Source: Bacillota bacterium (GTDB lineage: Bacteria > Bacillota > Limnochordia > DTU080). Taken from it: 36,422 nt of DNA. Position numbers and translations under genes: made by a program. Every line of letters starts with the position of its first letter. Position 1 is the stretch's first letter. This document shows positions 1 to 8,937 of this stretch, piece by piece. The notes under the pieces were generated by a model that saw only the letters and a program-made list of their open reading frames with translations, ran no database searches and had not been told where the DNA came from. Where the stretch lies: positions 1-36,422 of the forward strand of contig DUQB01000014.1 in assembly GCA_012838035.1 (NCBI GenBank), given 5' to 3'.

Positions 1-603
1 CAAACCGATCAGTTTGCCGTGCCGCTGGACGAGCCGATGAACAAGCCTGTACAGTGGCATCTCACGGCAACCACGCGAGAAAAACAGGTTGAGGCTTACT
101 TCCTCGCAGTGTTGACGCCCGATCCCAAGGGCAAACAGCGCGAGGTAAACGCAACTCTGCTGACCACTGCCGGCGGCGAAGGCGTGCTGGTGCAAGATGC
201 GGATGACAAAACCGTCGCTCTGTTCCGCCGCTCAACCGGAACCTTATCTGCCGAAGGGCTCGCCAGTGACGGTCAAGCGGCGGCTTGGCACCAGGACGGG
301 GATGGATCTCAGGGGATGCTGTTGATCGATGGTACGTGGTGGCAAAGTGATAACGGCGTCGGCCTAACCGCGTCGGTCACCATAGACTGCGAGATGACCG
401 TAAACGACAAGGAAGCTGTAGGCAGCATCATTTATCCTGCCGTACCCGGTACAAAACCGTTTACGGTGAGCTTAAGGCTGCCGCAGCAGAGCGTTACCGC
501 AGTGACGTCATCAGGTCAAATTCTGGATTGGCGGTTTGCCGACGACACGCTCACCTTGGAGTTGGCTCCAGGCGAGCACCAACTGACCCTGAACCTGCAG
601 TAA
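1..603 (+). CDS. C-terminal fragment of a polysaccharide lyase-like protein (heparinase II/III-type beta-sandwich C-terminus), 5' end outside window
   Basis: Open frame continues to base 1 (QTDQFAVPLDEP...); beta-rich sequence with 'YFLAVLTP' resembling the C-terminal region of heparinase II/III-like proteins; followed by a terminator. Confidence 0.5.
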   Translation, partial: QTDQFAVPLDEPMNKPVQWHLTATTREKQVEAYFLAVLTPDPKGKQREVNATLLTTAGGEGVLVQDADDKTVALFRRSTGTLSAEGLASDGQAAAWHQDGDGSQGMLLIDGTWWQSDNGVGLTASVTIDCEMTVNDKEAVGSIIYPAVPGTKPFTVSLRLPQQSVTAVTSSGQILDWRFADDTLTLELAPGEHQLTLNLQ

Positions 604-630
604 TACGGTAATTTAGTATCGTAAAAACAT

Positions 631-673
631 ATGGGTAGCGCTGATATTCTCACGGCGCTACCCATGGTTTTTT
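631..673. terminator. Bidirectional intrinsic terminator between convergent genes
   Basis: ATGGGTAGCGC (631-641) / GCGCTACCCAT (655-665) perfect 11-bp stem, followed by GGTTTTTT on +, and ATGTTTTTAC on -. Confidence 0.9.
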
Positions 674-739
674 CTCTCCTAAAATTCGACTTCTCACCTA
701 GTGAGTGCGTAACCTGTCCATACCTCGCAATCAGCCCTG

Positions 740-1852
740 CTATAGCACTGCATCATAGACAGCTGCGGTTTTCTGCGCCATAGCCTCTGCTGTGAACAAC
801 TCTTTATAACGTTTGTAACCCGCTACGCCCAAACTACGACGGGCAACGACGTCCTCAACCAGGTGATGCATGGCTTCAGCCAGTGCTTTGGCATCTTGCA
901 CCGGTACCAATATGCCTGCATCTCCTAGAACCTCCGGCAGCCCACCTGTATTGGTGGCAATGACCGGAATCCCTGCCGCCATGGCTTCAGCGCACACCAG
1001 GCCAAAAGGTTCAATTACGGAAGGCAAGACAAAGATATCCCACTGAGACATCAGGTTCATTACCTGCGGATCGTAACCACGGAACTCTACGGTGTCCGTC
1101 AAGCCCAAAGACGCCGCCTGTTGCTGCAGGACGTCTCTGTCGGGTCCATCACCATAGATGAGTAGCAGAGCTGCCTGAGGCCCCAGACGCTTTGTCAGTA
1201 AATGCATTGCTTCTATGAGGTAGCTCAGGCCTTTTGCCGGAACCAACCGGGCAGCCGTACCGATCAACACAGGTCGATCCGTAGAGGCCTGCAACTTCTC
1301 ACAAGAATAGTCCTGTTCCACGTACTCTTTTGGTACGCTCGGGGCAAGCACACCGTTATATACGAGATGCAGCTTGGTTGGATGCAAACCGGCAGCGAGC
1401 AGTATCTCCCGCTCAGACCGGGATACGGCTATCACTGCATCCGCATACTTATTTCCACCTTTAGCTGCTAATTTGTAACTGATACCGGCTCCTTTGCCAT
1501 GATATCCATGTACTGTGAAAACGATAGGCGCGTCCGTCACCGTGTGCGCCAACCATAGCAGTTCAACAGCCCCATGTACGTGAACCAGTTGAGCCGCTGT
1601 CACAGACGACTGCAATACATGTCGGAGTAGACGCCGACACTCAAGTGCGCCTTTCAGCGGGGCGGCGGATAGCGACTGAAAATTGCGCACAGGAACGCCG
1701 GCAGCGAAAAACTCCTGTTGCGCCGGCCCGCAAGGAGCGAGCACCTGCGCGCGATACCGGCTCGGCAACGTCTGTGCCAAAGTAAGGACATGCCGCTCCG
1801 TTCCGCCGCGCTCCAAATATGGCGCCATCGCAATTACATCAGTAGTCTGCAA
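740..1852 (-). CDS. Glycosyltransferase family 4 (GT4-like)
   Basis: 370 aa; 'YLERGGTERHVLTLAQ' N-terminus, 'GTAARLVPAKGLSYLIEA', 'EPFGLVCAEAMAAGIPVIATNTGGLPEVLGDAGILV' donor-site motif. Start TTG preceded by GAGGTG. Confidence 0.93.
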   Translation of the reverse strand: MQTTDVIAMAPYLERGGTERHVLTLAQTLPSRYRAQVLAPCGPAQQEFFAAGVPVRNFQSLSAAPLKGALECRRLLRHVLQSSVTAAQLVHVHGAVELLWLAHTVTDAPIVFTVHGYHGKGAGISYKLAAKGGNKYADAVIAVSRSEREILLAAGLHPTKLHLVYNGVLAPSVPKEYVEQDYSCEKLQASTDRPVLIGTAARLVPAKGLSYLIEAMHLLTKRLGPQAALLLIYGDGPDRDVLQQQAASLGLTDTVEFRGYDPQVMNLMSQWDIFVLPSVIEPFGLVCAEAMAAGIPVIATNTGGLPEVLGDAGILVPVQDAKALAEAMHHLVEDVVARRSLGVAGYKRYKELFTAEAMAQKTAAVYDAVL

Positions 1853-1986
1853 CCGTGCACCTCGGGTTGATAGCGGGTAATATGCAGCGATCTTCGTTAC
1901 CGGAACGATTCCGTCGGGTCTACTGCACTCATAATAAGCCTCCGATCCATCGGAGGTCTATATTCACTGAGTGCACCCGGTGATAC

Positions 1987-2343
1987 CTACCGCTGACCGT
2001 ACTTTAATATGAATTCATCGTCGGACATGGTCAGAAACATGATCCCTTCAATAATACCGATGATCGCCGGAATACCCGTCCAGCAGAACAATAGATAAAG
2101 AATAGCCATGCCCGTATCGTTCAAGTAGAACCTATGTGCGCCTAAGCTCCCTAAGAGTATGGCGAACAACCCGGCGGCCAGTTTGTTTTTGCCATTCGGC
2201 GCGCTTACCGTACTAAGACCGATACTCGGTGCGTTAATTTGACGTACGCCGCAGTAGGGACAAATTTCCGCTCTACGCTTTATTATCTCGCCGCATTCCA
2301 AACAGTACTTTTCATCACTGGTCTTCATCTTCTCAGGGGGCAT
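1987..2343 (-). CDS. Zinc-ribbon + TM2 domain membrane protein
   Basis: CLECGE...CPYCG zinc ribbon; 'AGLFAILLGSLGAHRFYLNDTGMAILYLLFCWTGIPAIIGIIEGI' TM2 signature; GGAGGA RBS before ATG at 2343. Confidence 0.9.
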   Translation of the reverse strand: MPPEKMKTSDEKYCLECGEIIKRRAEICPYCGVRQINAPSIGLSTVSAPNGKNKLAAGLFAILLGSLGAHRFYLNDTGMAILYLLFCWTGIPAIIGIIEGIMFLTMSDDEFILKYGQR

Positions 2344-2551
2344 CAACTGTCCTCCTATACCGGATCACCGCGACTCTTAGACGACGCCTATACTTTGGCA
2401 CCCTTCCTTCGGCACTTGCTCGGGCGACGGCATAACATACATGTATTTCCTGCCGCTTCCTCGACATGCTAGTGCGGCTAATCGCTTATTTACGAGATCA
2501 TTATACGAAATCCATGTTATTATCACAAGCTCAGTCCAGTACGAAAGGAAG

Positions 2552-2593
2552 ACAAAAACTACTCACACCTCCCTCGGGACGTGTGAGTAGTTT
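2552..2593 (-). terminator. Intrinsic terminator of the CBM-esterase gene
   Basis: AAACTACTCACAC (2556-2568) / GTGTGAGTAGTTT (2581-2593) 13-bp stem; T-run on the - strand. Confidence 0.88.
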
Positions 2594-2618
2594 CCTTTTG
2601 CATCGATGTGAAAAGCTC

Positions 2619-3992
2619 CTATTTGCCGGCGGAAAACAGGATCTTATATAGGAACTGCGACGATTGCTCCAGTATGGTGGCCATTTCAGACGCAGGCGTA
2701 TGTCCCAACCCCGGCAAGGGATGGAGTTCATTGTATACGCCGACTTTGTTCAACTCATTGGCCAGGTATTCGCTACGGCTGAACGGAACCGTTGTATCAG
2801 CGGTACCGTGAATCATAAACATCGGCGGATCCGCCGCGTCTATTTTCCCCAAATAGCGATCCAATGCCGGTGAACCCCATAGATTCAATACCGCTTTGAT
2901 TTTGCTCTTATCGTAAGCTCCCCATCTGACGTCATCTATGACGCCGATATTGACTACCAACCATCCTCCGGCCGAACCACCGCCAATAACGATTTTTTCA
3001 GGATCAATACGGTACTCGGCGGCATGCTCAAGCACCCAATTAAAAGCGGCGATGCCGTCTTCCACCGCATTATCCAGAATCTTGCCGAAGTCATCCTGGT
3101 TCGTGCCGATACGATAGTCCGCCGAAATGCAGACATATCCCCGTTTGGCGAACTCTCTGGACACTGTGCCGATGTAACCTTGCTTGCGGTCGCCGCCCTT
3201 CAGTCCGCCGCCATGTAACCATAGGATGGCCGGTCTTAGCTCTTGCGTATCGCCTTTAGGTTCATAAACATCCAAGAGCAGCCGCTGATTCACGCCTTGG
3301 AGATCGACGGCGCTTCTGAAATAAATGCCGTCATGGATCTCCACCTGCGAAAAGACAGGCTTGAGGTATCTATCGGCCGCCGGATCGTACATTGACTCCA
3401 CTGTTACCTCTCCTTCAACAAGCACTACATTATCTACCGCCACGCTACCCGGAGTGGACTTGGAAGTATAGATGATCACACGCGCCATCACCGCGCCGGC
3501 GGGAATGGTCACGACCGAACTGCTGATATCCCAATCTCCCGTCGAAAGCATGAAATCGGAGGCCAGGTTCTGCACGATCGCGGATGTCTCCATCGCTCCT
3601 GCGTTAGGCTTATTATAAGTACGCAGGCGGAAGGACAACGTACCCGTTTTACCCTTGGTGACCGCGCTCAAGGTGTATGTAGCGCCGGGCTTCACCATAA
3701 TGGGATCCGAGTAGAATACCACTGCGCCGACATCATGGTCATCCCAAAGCCACATGTAACGTTCGCCGTCCGGGGCTCCATCGGTTTTGGTGATGGCTTC
3801 CAAATTCGGCGTACGTCCTTGTGAACCCCAGTAGACTTCCCAATTGAGCGGAAAACCGTCCGCGTCGACCTCTTCAAAACCGGCGTTCAATACCAAGTTT
3901 TCCTGTGCCCAACACACCGGACTTACTGCGAAAAGAGCCAACAGGATGAATACGCTGATCCGCGCAAAAATCTGCGCTGTGTAACACTGCAT
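2619..3992 (-). CDS. Secreted CBM-like N-terminal domain + alpha/beta-hydrolase (BD-FAE / acetyl-xylan-esterase-like)
   Basis: Signal peptide; 'NLVLNAGFEE' CBM4/9-like start; 'ILWLHGGG' oxyanion motif, 'GGGSAGG' nucleophile, 'HGTADTTVPF' and 'GLGHT' Asp/His. ATG at 3992 with GAGGTG RBS preferred over the TTG at 4022. Confidence 0.9.
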   Translation of the reverse strand: MQCYTAQIFARISVFILLALFAVSPVCWAQENLVLNAGFEEVDADGFPLNWEVYWGSQGRTPNLEAITKTDGAPDGERYMWLWDDHDVGAVVFYSDPIMVKPGATYTLSAVTKGKTGTLSFRLRTYNKPNAGAMETSAIVQNLASDFMLSTGDWDISSSVVTIPAGAVMARVIIYTSKSTPGSVAVDNVVLVEGEVTVESMYDPAADRYLKPVFSQVEIHDGIYFRSAVDLQGVNQRLLLDVYEPKGDTQELRPAILWLHGGGLKGGDRKQGYIGTVSREFAKRGYVCISADYRIGTNQDDFGKILDNAVEDGIAAFNWVLEHAAEYRIDPEKIVIGGGSAGGWLVVNIGVIDDVRWGAYDKSKIKAVLNLWGSPALDRYLGKIDAADPPMFMIHGTADTTVPFSRSEYLANELNKVGVYNELHPLPGLGHTPASEMATILEQSSQFLYKILFSAGK

Positions 3993-4008
3993 TGCGAACA
4001 CCTCACTC

Positions 4009-4605
4009 TCATTCGCCTTCAATCAGCACTACCTTATCTATAGCCAAGCTGCCGGGAGTAGCCTTCGAGGTATAAATAAGCACCCGCGCCATGACTACGC
4101 CGGCGGGAATGGTAAATGTGGAGCTGCTTTCTTGCCACTCTCCCGTTGATAGAACGAGGTCGGAAGCGAGGTTCTGCACGATCGCCGAAGATTCAGTCGG
4201 CCCTGCGTCTGGTTTATTAAACGTGCGCAGACGCATAGACAACGTGCCCGACTTACCTTTGGTTATAGCGCTCAGGGTATATGTTACTCCCGGCTTTACG
4301 ACGATGGGATCCGAATAGAACACCACGGCGCCGACTTCGTGATCATCCCAAATCCACATATAGCGGTCGCCGTCAGGAGCTCCATCGGCTTTGGTAACGG
4401 CTTCCAGGTTCGGCGTAAGTCCTTGTGAGCCCCAATAGACATTCCAGCTGAGTGGGAAACCTTCTTCGTCCACTGCCTCAAAGCTGCCGTTCAACACTAA
4501 ATTATCCTGAGCCAAACACGCTGCGCTCATCACAGCAAGAGCCAACAGGATGAACAAGCTGATACTCACATGAACCAATCCGGTTTTACGATACACCGCC
4601 AACAC
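4009..4605 (-). CDS. Secreted CBM-only protein, paralog of the N-terminal module of the downstream esterase
   Basis: 198 aa with signal peptide; collinear with the esterase N-terminus, ending exactly at the module boundary (VLIEGE* vs VLVEGE-VTVESM). RBS AAAGGAG. Confidence 0.88.
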   Translation of the reverse strand: MLAVYRKTGLVHVSISLFILLALAVMSAACLAQDNLVLNGSFEAVDEEGFPLSWNVYWGSQGLTPNLEAVTKADGAPDGDRYMWIWDDHEVGAVVFYSDPIVVKPGVTYTLSAITKGKSGTLSMRLRTFNKPDAGPTESSAIVQNLASDLVLSTGEWQESSSTFTIPAGVVMARVLIYTSKATPGSLAIDKVVLIEGE

Positions 4606-4859
4606 CTCTCCTTTGTGATATAGGTACCATCATGACTCTATAGACAGCTACATCTCTAAGGTTTTGCAAAGAATGCGAAATCCCTGCAAAGGCAACCACT
4701 CAGTTTTCTTTTCCACGGCTCCTATTCTCATCTTGCGCCATACCGTTTAGAACCTAACCGTCGTATCAATACATGCGTGGCATATCCTTCCAAGCATGAT
4801 TCTCTAACGAGTGTAAAAGACTAGATAGCAACAGGAAACCGGAGAGGACTAGTCTTGAG

Positions 4860-5378
4860 ATGAAGAAGATAACTGATCGGATTTTGCTCGCTGCAGCAGC
4901 ATGCGCGATCTCGACATTCCCCAGTCGGATGGTCCTGCGCCTGCTGCACAAGTTGCGTGTGATGAACTATAACTATTCTTATGATGAGCTCGGTGGGCGC
5001 CTTTTCATGGTAAGCCGAGCCGTAAAAACGCCACTCGGGCGATTTTCCGGCTTTGTTGTCAATCAAACCAACAACCTCATGTTCACCACGGCGCTAACCT
5101 ATCTGTTATCTGCAACCGGGCGAGACAAGGCCGTTTTGAAAGGCATAGGCTTATCGATGACTTCATGGGTCCTTTTGAATGGTTTAACGGCCGGCACTCT
5201 ACTTAAAAACAAGTCCAAAGAACCTACCACACCGTTCATCGGCTTGCTGGTACATACGCTGACGGGGGCTCTAAGCGGCCTGGTAATCAGTACATTGGGC
5301 GACGAATCCCTCTTCCCCGATACGAAGATGAACGATAACAATGACAAGTTACCTATCGTAGCGGGAATATCGCAGTAA
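4860..5378 (+). CDS. Hypothetical membrane protein
   Basis: 172 aa with hydrophobic segments; upstream GGAGAGG. No family recognised. Confidence 0.7.
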   Translation: MKKITDRILLAAAACAISTFPSRMVLRLLHKLRVMNYNYSYDELGGRLFMVSRAVKTPLGRFSGFVVNQTNNLMFTTALTYLLSATGRDKAVLKGIGLSMTSWVLLNGLTAGTLLKNKSKEPTTPFIGLLVHTLTGALSGLVISTLGDESLFPDTKMNDNNDKLPIVAGISQ

Positions 5379-5651
5379 ACCATCCGCCGAGGTCCATGCC
5401 GATAACGCCCATCACAGGCTCTTTTTCGGTTGATCGCCTCCAGTAACCAGGAAACTCACGCGCAGTACTTCTCTTCCAACGTCGCCCCTTTCATCACGCA
5501 CCAGTCAGATGAGTTACCAGGAAAACTGCCGGTACATGTGCAATAATCTACACATGTGTCCATCACCTAGCACGTCGCTGTGTTCATCCGTATCTGAAAC
5601 GTAACCGACGTCGTGCGCGATGCGGCAGACGCTTAATCACATGAAAGGGGC

Positions 5652-6563
5652 ATGAGTATGAGAATCATGCGTGTGGCTACCATTTCCATACCGCGTACAG
5701 GAGACATGGCTGCCAACTTACAAAGAGCCGTGAGCTCAATTGAACAAGCCGGAGCGGCAAAACCGGACATCATCTGTCTACCGGAGGCTATGTGTAATAC
5801 GGTGCGCTCCGCTGAAACCGTTCCCGGCAGACTAACAGATACCTTTGCGGCATTGGCTCGCAAAAACAGGTGCCATATCATTGCCCCTCTCATCAAGAAG
5901 GAGAGCGACGGCAAGATCTATAACGTAGCGGAAATCATTGCCGCCGACGGTTCTATCGTCGGCGAATACAAGAAGATGTTTCCGGCGGATAACGGCCTGC
6001 GCATGGGCATAACTCCCGGATCTGAAACAAAGGTTTTTGAAACGCCGAAAGGCCGCATCGGCATAGCCACCTGCTTTGACATTCACTTTGAGGAAGTCAT
6101 TAAAGGACTGGTGAGAGACGGCGTAGAGGTTGTCTTCTTCATTTCCGCGTTTGAAGGCGGCCGTTTGTTGCAACGTTGGGCGCTCGATTACAGCATCTAT
6201 GTGGTTTCCGCGCACCGTGCCGGCATCGGCGCCGTCGTAGACAAAAGCGGCTACCTTTTACAAAAAGGAGATCCCGGTTTTCAACCGATTATTATCCGCG
6301 ATTTGAACATGGATCGCGAGATCTTCCACCTCAATTTCAACTGGAAAAAGATAGAAGGTATTTATGCCAAGTACGGCAATCAGATTCATATTGACGTATA
6401 TAGGCCGGAAGCCATCTTTGCGCTCGAGTCGCGCTCACCGGGCTTAAGCATCACCGACCTCATGCAAGAATACAACCTGGAGCCATTTCAAGCTTATATC
6501 CAACGCTGTCGGGAAATGTGCGCCGGCGCACGCGCAGGCCAAACAGAGTTCCCCTATTACTAA
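5652..6563 (+). CDS. Carbon-nitrogen hydrolase (nitrilase superfamily)
   Basis: E-K-C triad context: 'ICLPEAMC', 'GEYKKMFP', 'IGIATCFDIHFEE'. Confidence 0.93.
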   Translation: MSMRIMRVATISIPRTGDMAANLQRAVSSIEQAGAAKPDIICLPEAMCNTVRSAETVPGRLTDTFAALARKNRCHIIAPLIKKESDGKIYNVAEIIAADGSIVGEYKKMFPADNGLRMGITPGSETKVFETPKGRIGIATCFDIHFEEVIKGLVRDGVEVVFFISAFEGGRLLQRWALDYSIYVVSAHRAGIGAVVDKSGYLLQKGDPGFQPIIIRDLNMDREIFHLNFNWKKIEGIYAKYGNQIHIDVYRPEAIFALESRSPGLSITDLMQEYNLEPFQAYIQRCREMCAGARAGQTEFPYY

Positions 6564-6687
6564 GCCGCTATGGCATTGCATGCTGAAATGGCAGAACCAT
6601 GTAACCTAAAACTCGTGACCTACGGCTGCCACCTTTGCCGCATTATGCGCGAGATGGCTTGGGAGTCACGGTAGCTCATGCAAAATT

Positions 6688-6722
6688 GGAGCATACCCCG
6701 GTCCGGAGGCATGCTCCTTTAC
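6688..6722 (+). terminator. Intrinsic terminator after nitrilase-family gene
   Basis: GGAGCAT (6688-6694) / ATGCTCC (6711-6717) followed by TTTACTT. Confidence 0.7.
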
Positions 6723-6871
6723 TTCCATCAACCAGACAAGTACCATCGCCCTTGATATAATACCGTATAGGCGGAATGCACCCGCATCACTCGGTCGCGG
6801 TCTTGGGTTCAGTCATCCATAAACGGAGCAGCTGCTTTCCATACCGCTTATGCAAACGAGGAGTGACATAC

Positions 6872-8790
6872 TTGACGCTCTCGTCTCATGTGCCGAACAG
6901 AGCATGGTCGTCCCTACTTGCAGCGATTTTCGTACTCCTCGTACTTCAAGCCGACTCCTTTGCCGGAGCCGCCTGGCGAACCCCGTCCGGAATACCTTCC
7001 ACCGAAATCGCATCTCGCATCAATGAACTTGCGACCAAGCACATAGGCGTTACCACTCCCGGCGCGGTCATCGTCATCGTCAAGGACGGCGGAATAGACT
7101 TTTCCAAAGGCTACGGCTATGCGGATGTGGAGAACAGAATAGAGGTAGATCCGGCTACAACGGTATTTGAGTACGGTTCCATCAGCAAACTCTTTGTTTA
7201 CGCTACCTTCATGCGCCTTGCCGAGGTAGGTTTGCTGGATCTCAACGCCGACATCCGCTCGTTCTTGCCTGAAGGCTTTTTAAAAAGACTGCGTTATGAC
7301 GCGCCCATCACCTTCTACCATGTGATGGATCATACGGCCGGGTTTGAGGATTACCTCTTTGATTTAGTACACGCCTTCCCCAACAAATTCCCTTCACTTG
7401 AACAAGCGCTGCTCAACTCTCAGCCTGCGCAGGTGTACCGACCGGGAACGGTCAGCGCCTATTCCAACTACGCGGTCGCATTAGCTGCCTATATCGCTCA
7501 GCAACTCATCGGTAAAGAGTTCTTTGCGTATCTGAGAGATACGATTTTTACACCGTTGGCTATGCATCATACCTCTGCGCACCCGTTGCTAGCCGATCAC
7601 CCTGCCATGTTGCAACAAAAAGCCATCGGATATGACAGTCGACCTGCAATGCGGTTCAAGAAAGGCTTCTGGAGCCATATACCTCTCTATCCCGCCGGTG
7701 CGGTCAACGGGACGGCGGAAGATTTAGCGCGTTTCGCCATCGCGCTCATGCCGCCTGACGGTGAGGAGAGTCCGTTGTTTCAAAAGCGTGATACGCTGGA
7801 CACAATGCTCTCTCGCAGTCCTGTGAGTTCGGAGTTATCCGGCTTTGCCCATGGTTTTATTTTAAGTAAGGACAACCGCGGCGCTCTAGGGCACGGCGGC
7901 AACACGGCATTTTTACATCTCAGTTGATCATTGTGCCGAAAGCGCGTTTTGGCGTTATTGTGCTCTGTAATACAAATGCGGAAAGACAACTGACCGGCGA
8001 ACTAATCAGCATGCTGATCGCGGCGAACGACGGTGTCCAACACCTATACGACGCAGAGTTGCCCGACATTGAGCCACTTGCCGGCGTTTACATCCCGGCA
8101 CGCCGATCACATACCGGTTTTCTCAAATTATACGGTTTCCTTATGCTGCTACGTGTTAAGACGCTCGCACCGGATCTTATTGAGATGAGCTATGGAGGCC
8201 AAGTGGGGATCTATAAGCAGATTGCGCCTTATCTATTCAAGCAATTGACCAACGACGGCGTTTTAGCGGAGAGCAGCGCCTCTACCATTTATTTCGAGAT
8301 GACTGACGGTAAGGTAAAACGGATATCGGGCGACTTCCTTCCCTTACCGCCTGGTCATACAGTGAACTGGTTGATCACGGATGCCCTATCGGTTGTCTTA
8401 TGCGGCGCCTTCTTTCTACTCACACCTATTTATCTCCTGATCAGTTTTGTCATACAACCTAGAAATCGCCGGCCGCAGCAGCGTCAAAGGAAGGTGTTGT
8501 CGGTACTGCTCAACTTACACGGTACGATACTGGTCTTAAACAATGCCGCGCTCATTACGCGCGTACTGGTTGACAATTACCATTCCTATGCGGCGGTGCG
8601 CCCCCACATCCTATTGAACAATCTGTGGGTAACCACCGCTATTCTGCTCGCTTGCATCTTAGGGCGGCAACGGAAAAAGTATCTGCAGACAAAGGCGCTG
8701 AAAATCTTTGCCCTCGTGTCTGGAACCCTGCTTTCGCTATTAATCGTGCTGCTGATCAAGTGGCAGTTCCTCTATGATCTACAGCCTTGA
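6872..8790 (+). pseudogene. Beta-lactamase-class serine hydrolase with C-terminal membrane domain, interrupted by one frameshift near 7924
   Basis: ORF 6776..7927 ends '...GHGGNTAFLHLS*'; ORF 7924..8790 resumes 'LIIVPKARFGVIVLCNTN', the expected continuation. One extra T in CTCAGTTGATC restores the frame. 'SISKLF' = SxxK; 'YSNY' = YxN. TTG start at 6872 with GAGGAG RBS and signal peptide. Confidence 0.85.
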
Positions 8791-8937
8791 TGCATATACG
8801 TCCAACCTCTATCACAAAGGTGCCGGCGTTTTTAAGCGCGCTCTAACTGCTGGAAACCTGCCGAACGCATAAGGATCACCGCCGAATAACGCAGTTGCAG
8901 GTAGAGAAAAACAGGAACCTTACCTGAGGAACTAGAA

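Noticed and set aside
3992-4022. Apparent 14-nt overlap of the CBM-only gene and the esterase (TTG start at 4022)
   Set aside because: A better ATG at 3992 with GAGGTG and a clean signal peptide gives a 16-nt gap; the overlap is probably an ORF-calling artefact.
5534-5557. ACATGTG-N10-CACATGT inverted repeat before the nitrilase gene
   Set aside because: Short and self-complementary core (ACATGT); no U tract and no second copy seen, so not reported as a feature.
5832-6215. 127-aa antisense ORF inside the nitrilase-family gene
   Set aside because: Antisense to a strongly supported CDS, no RBS or domain seen.
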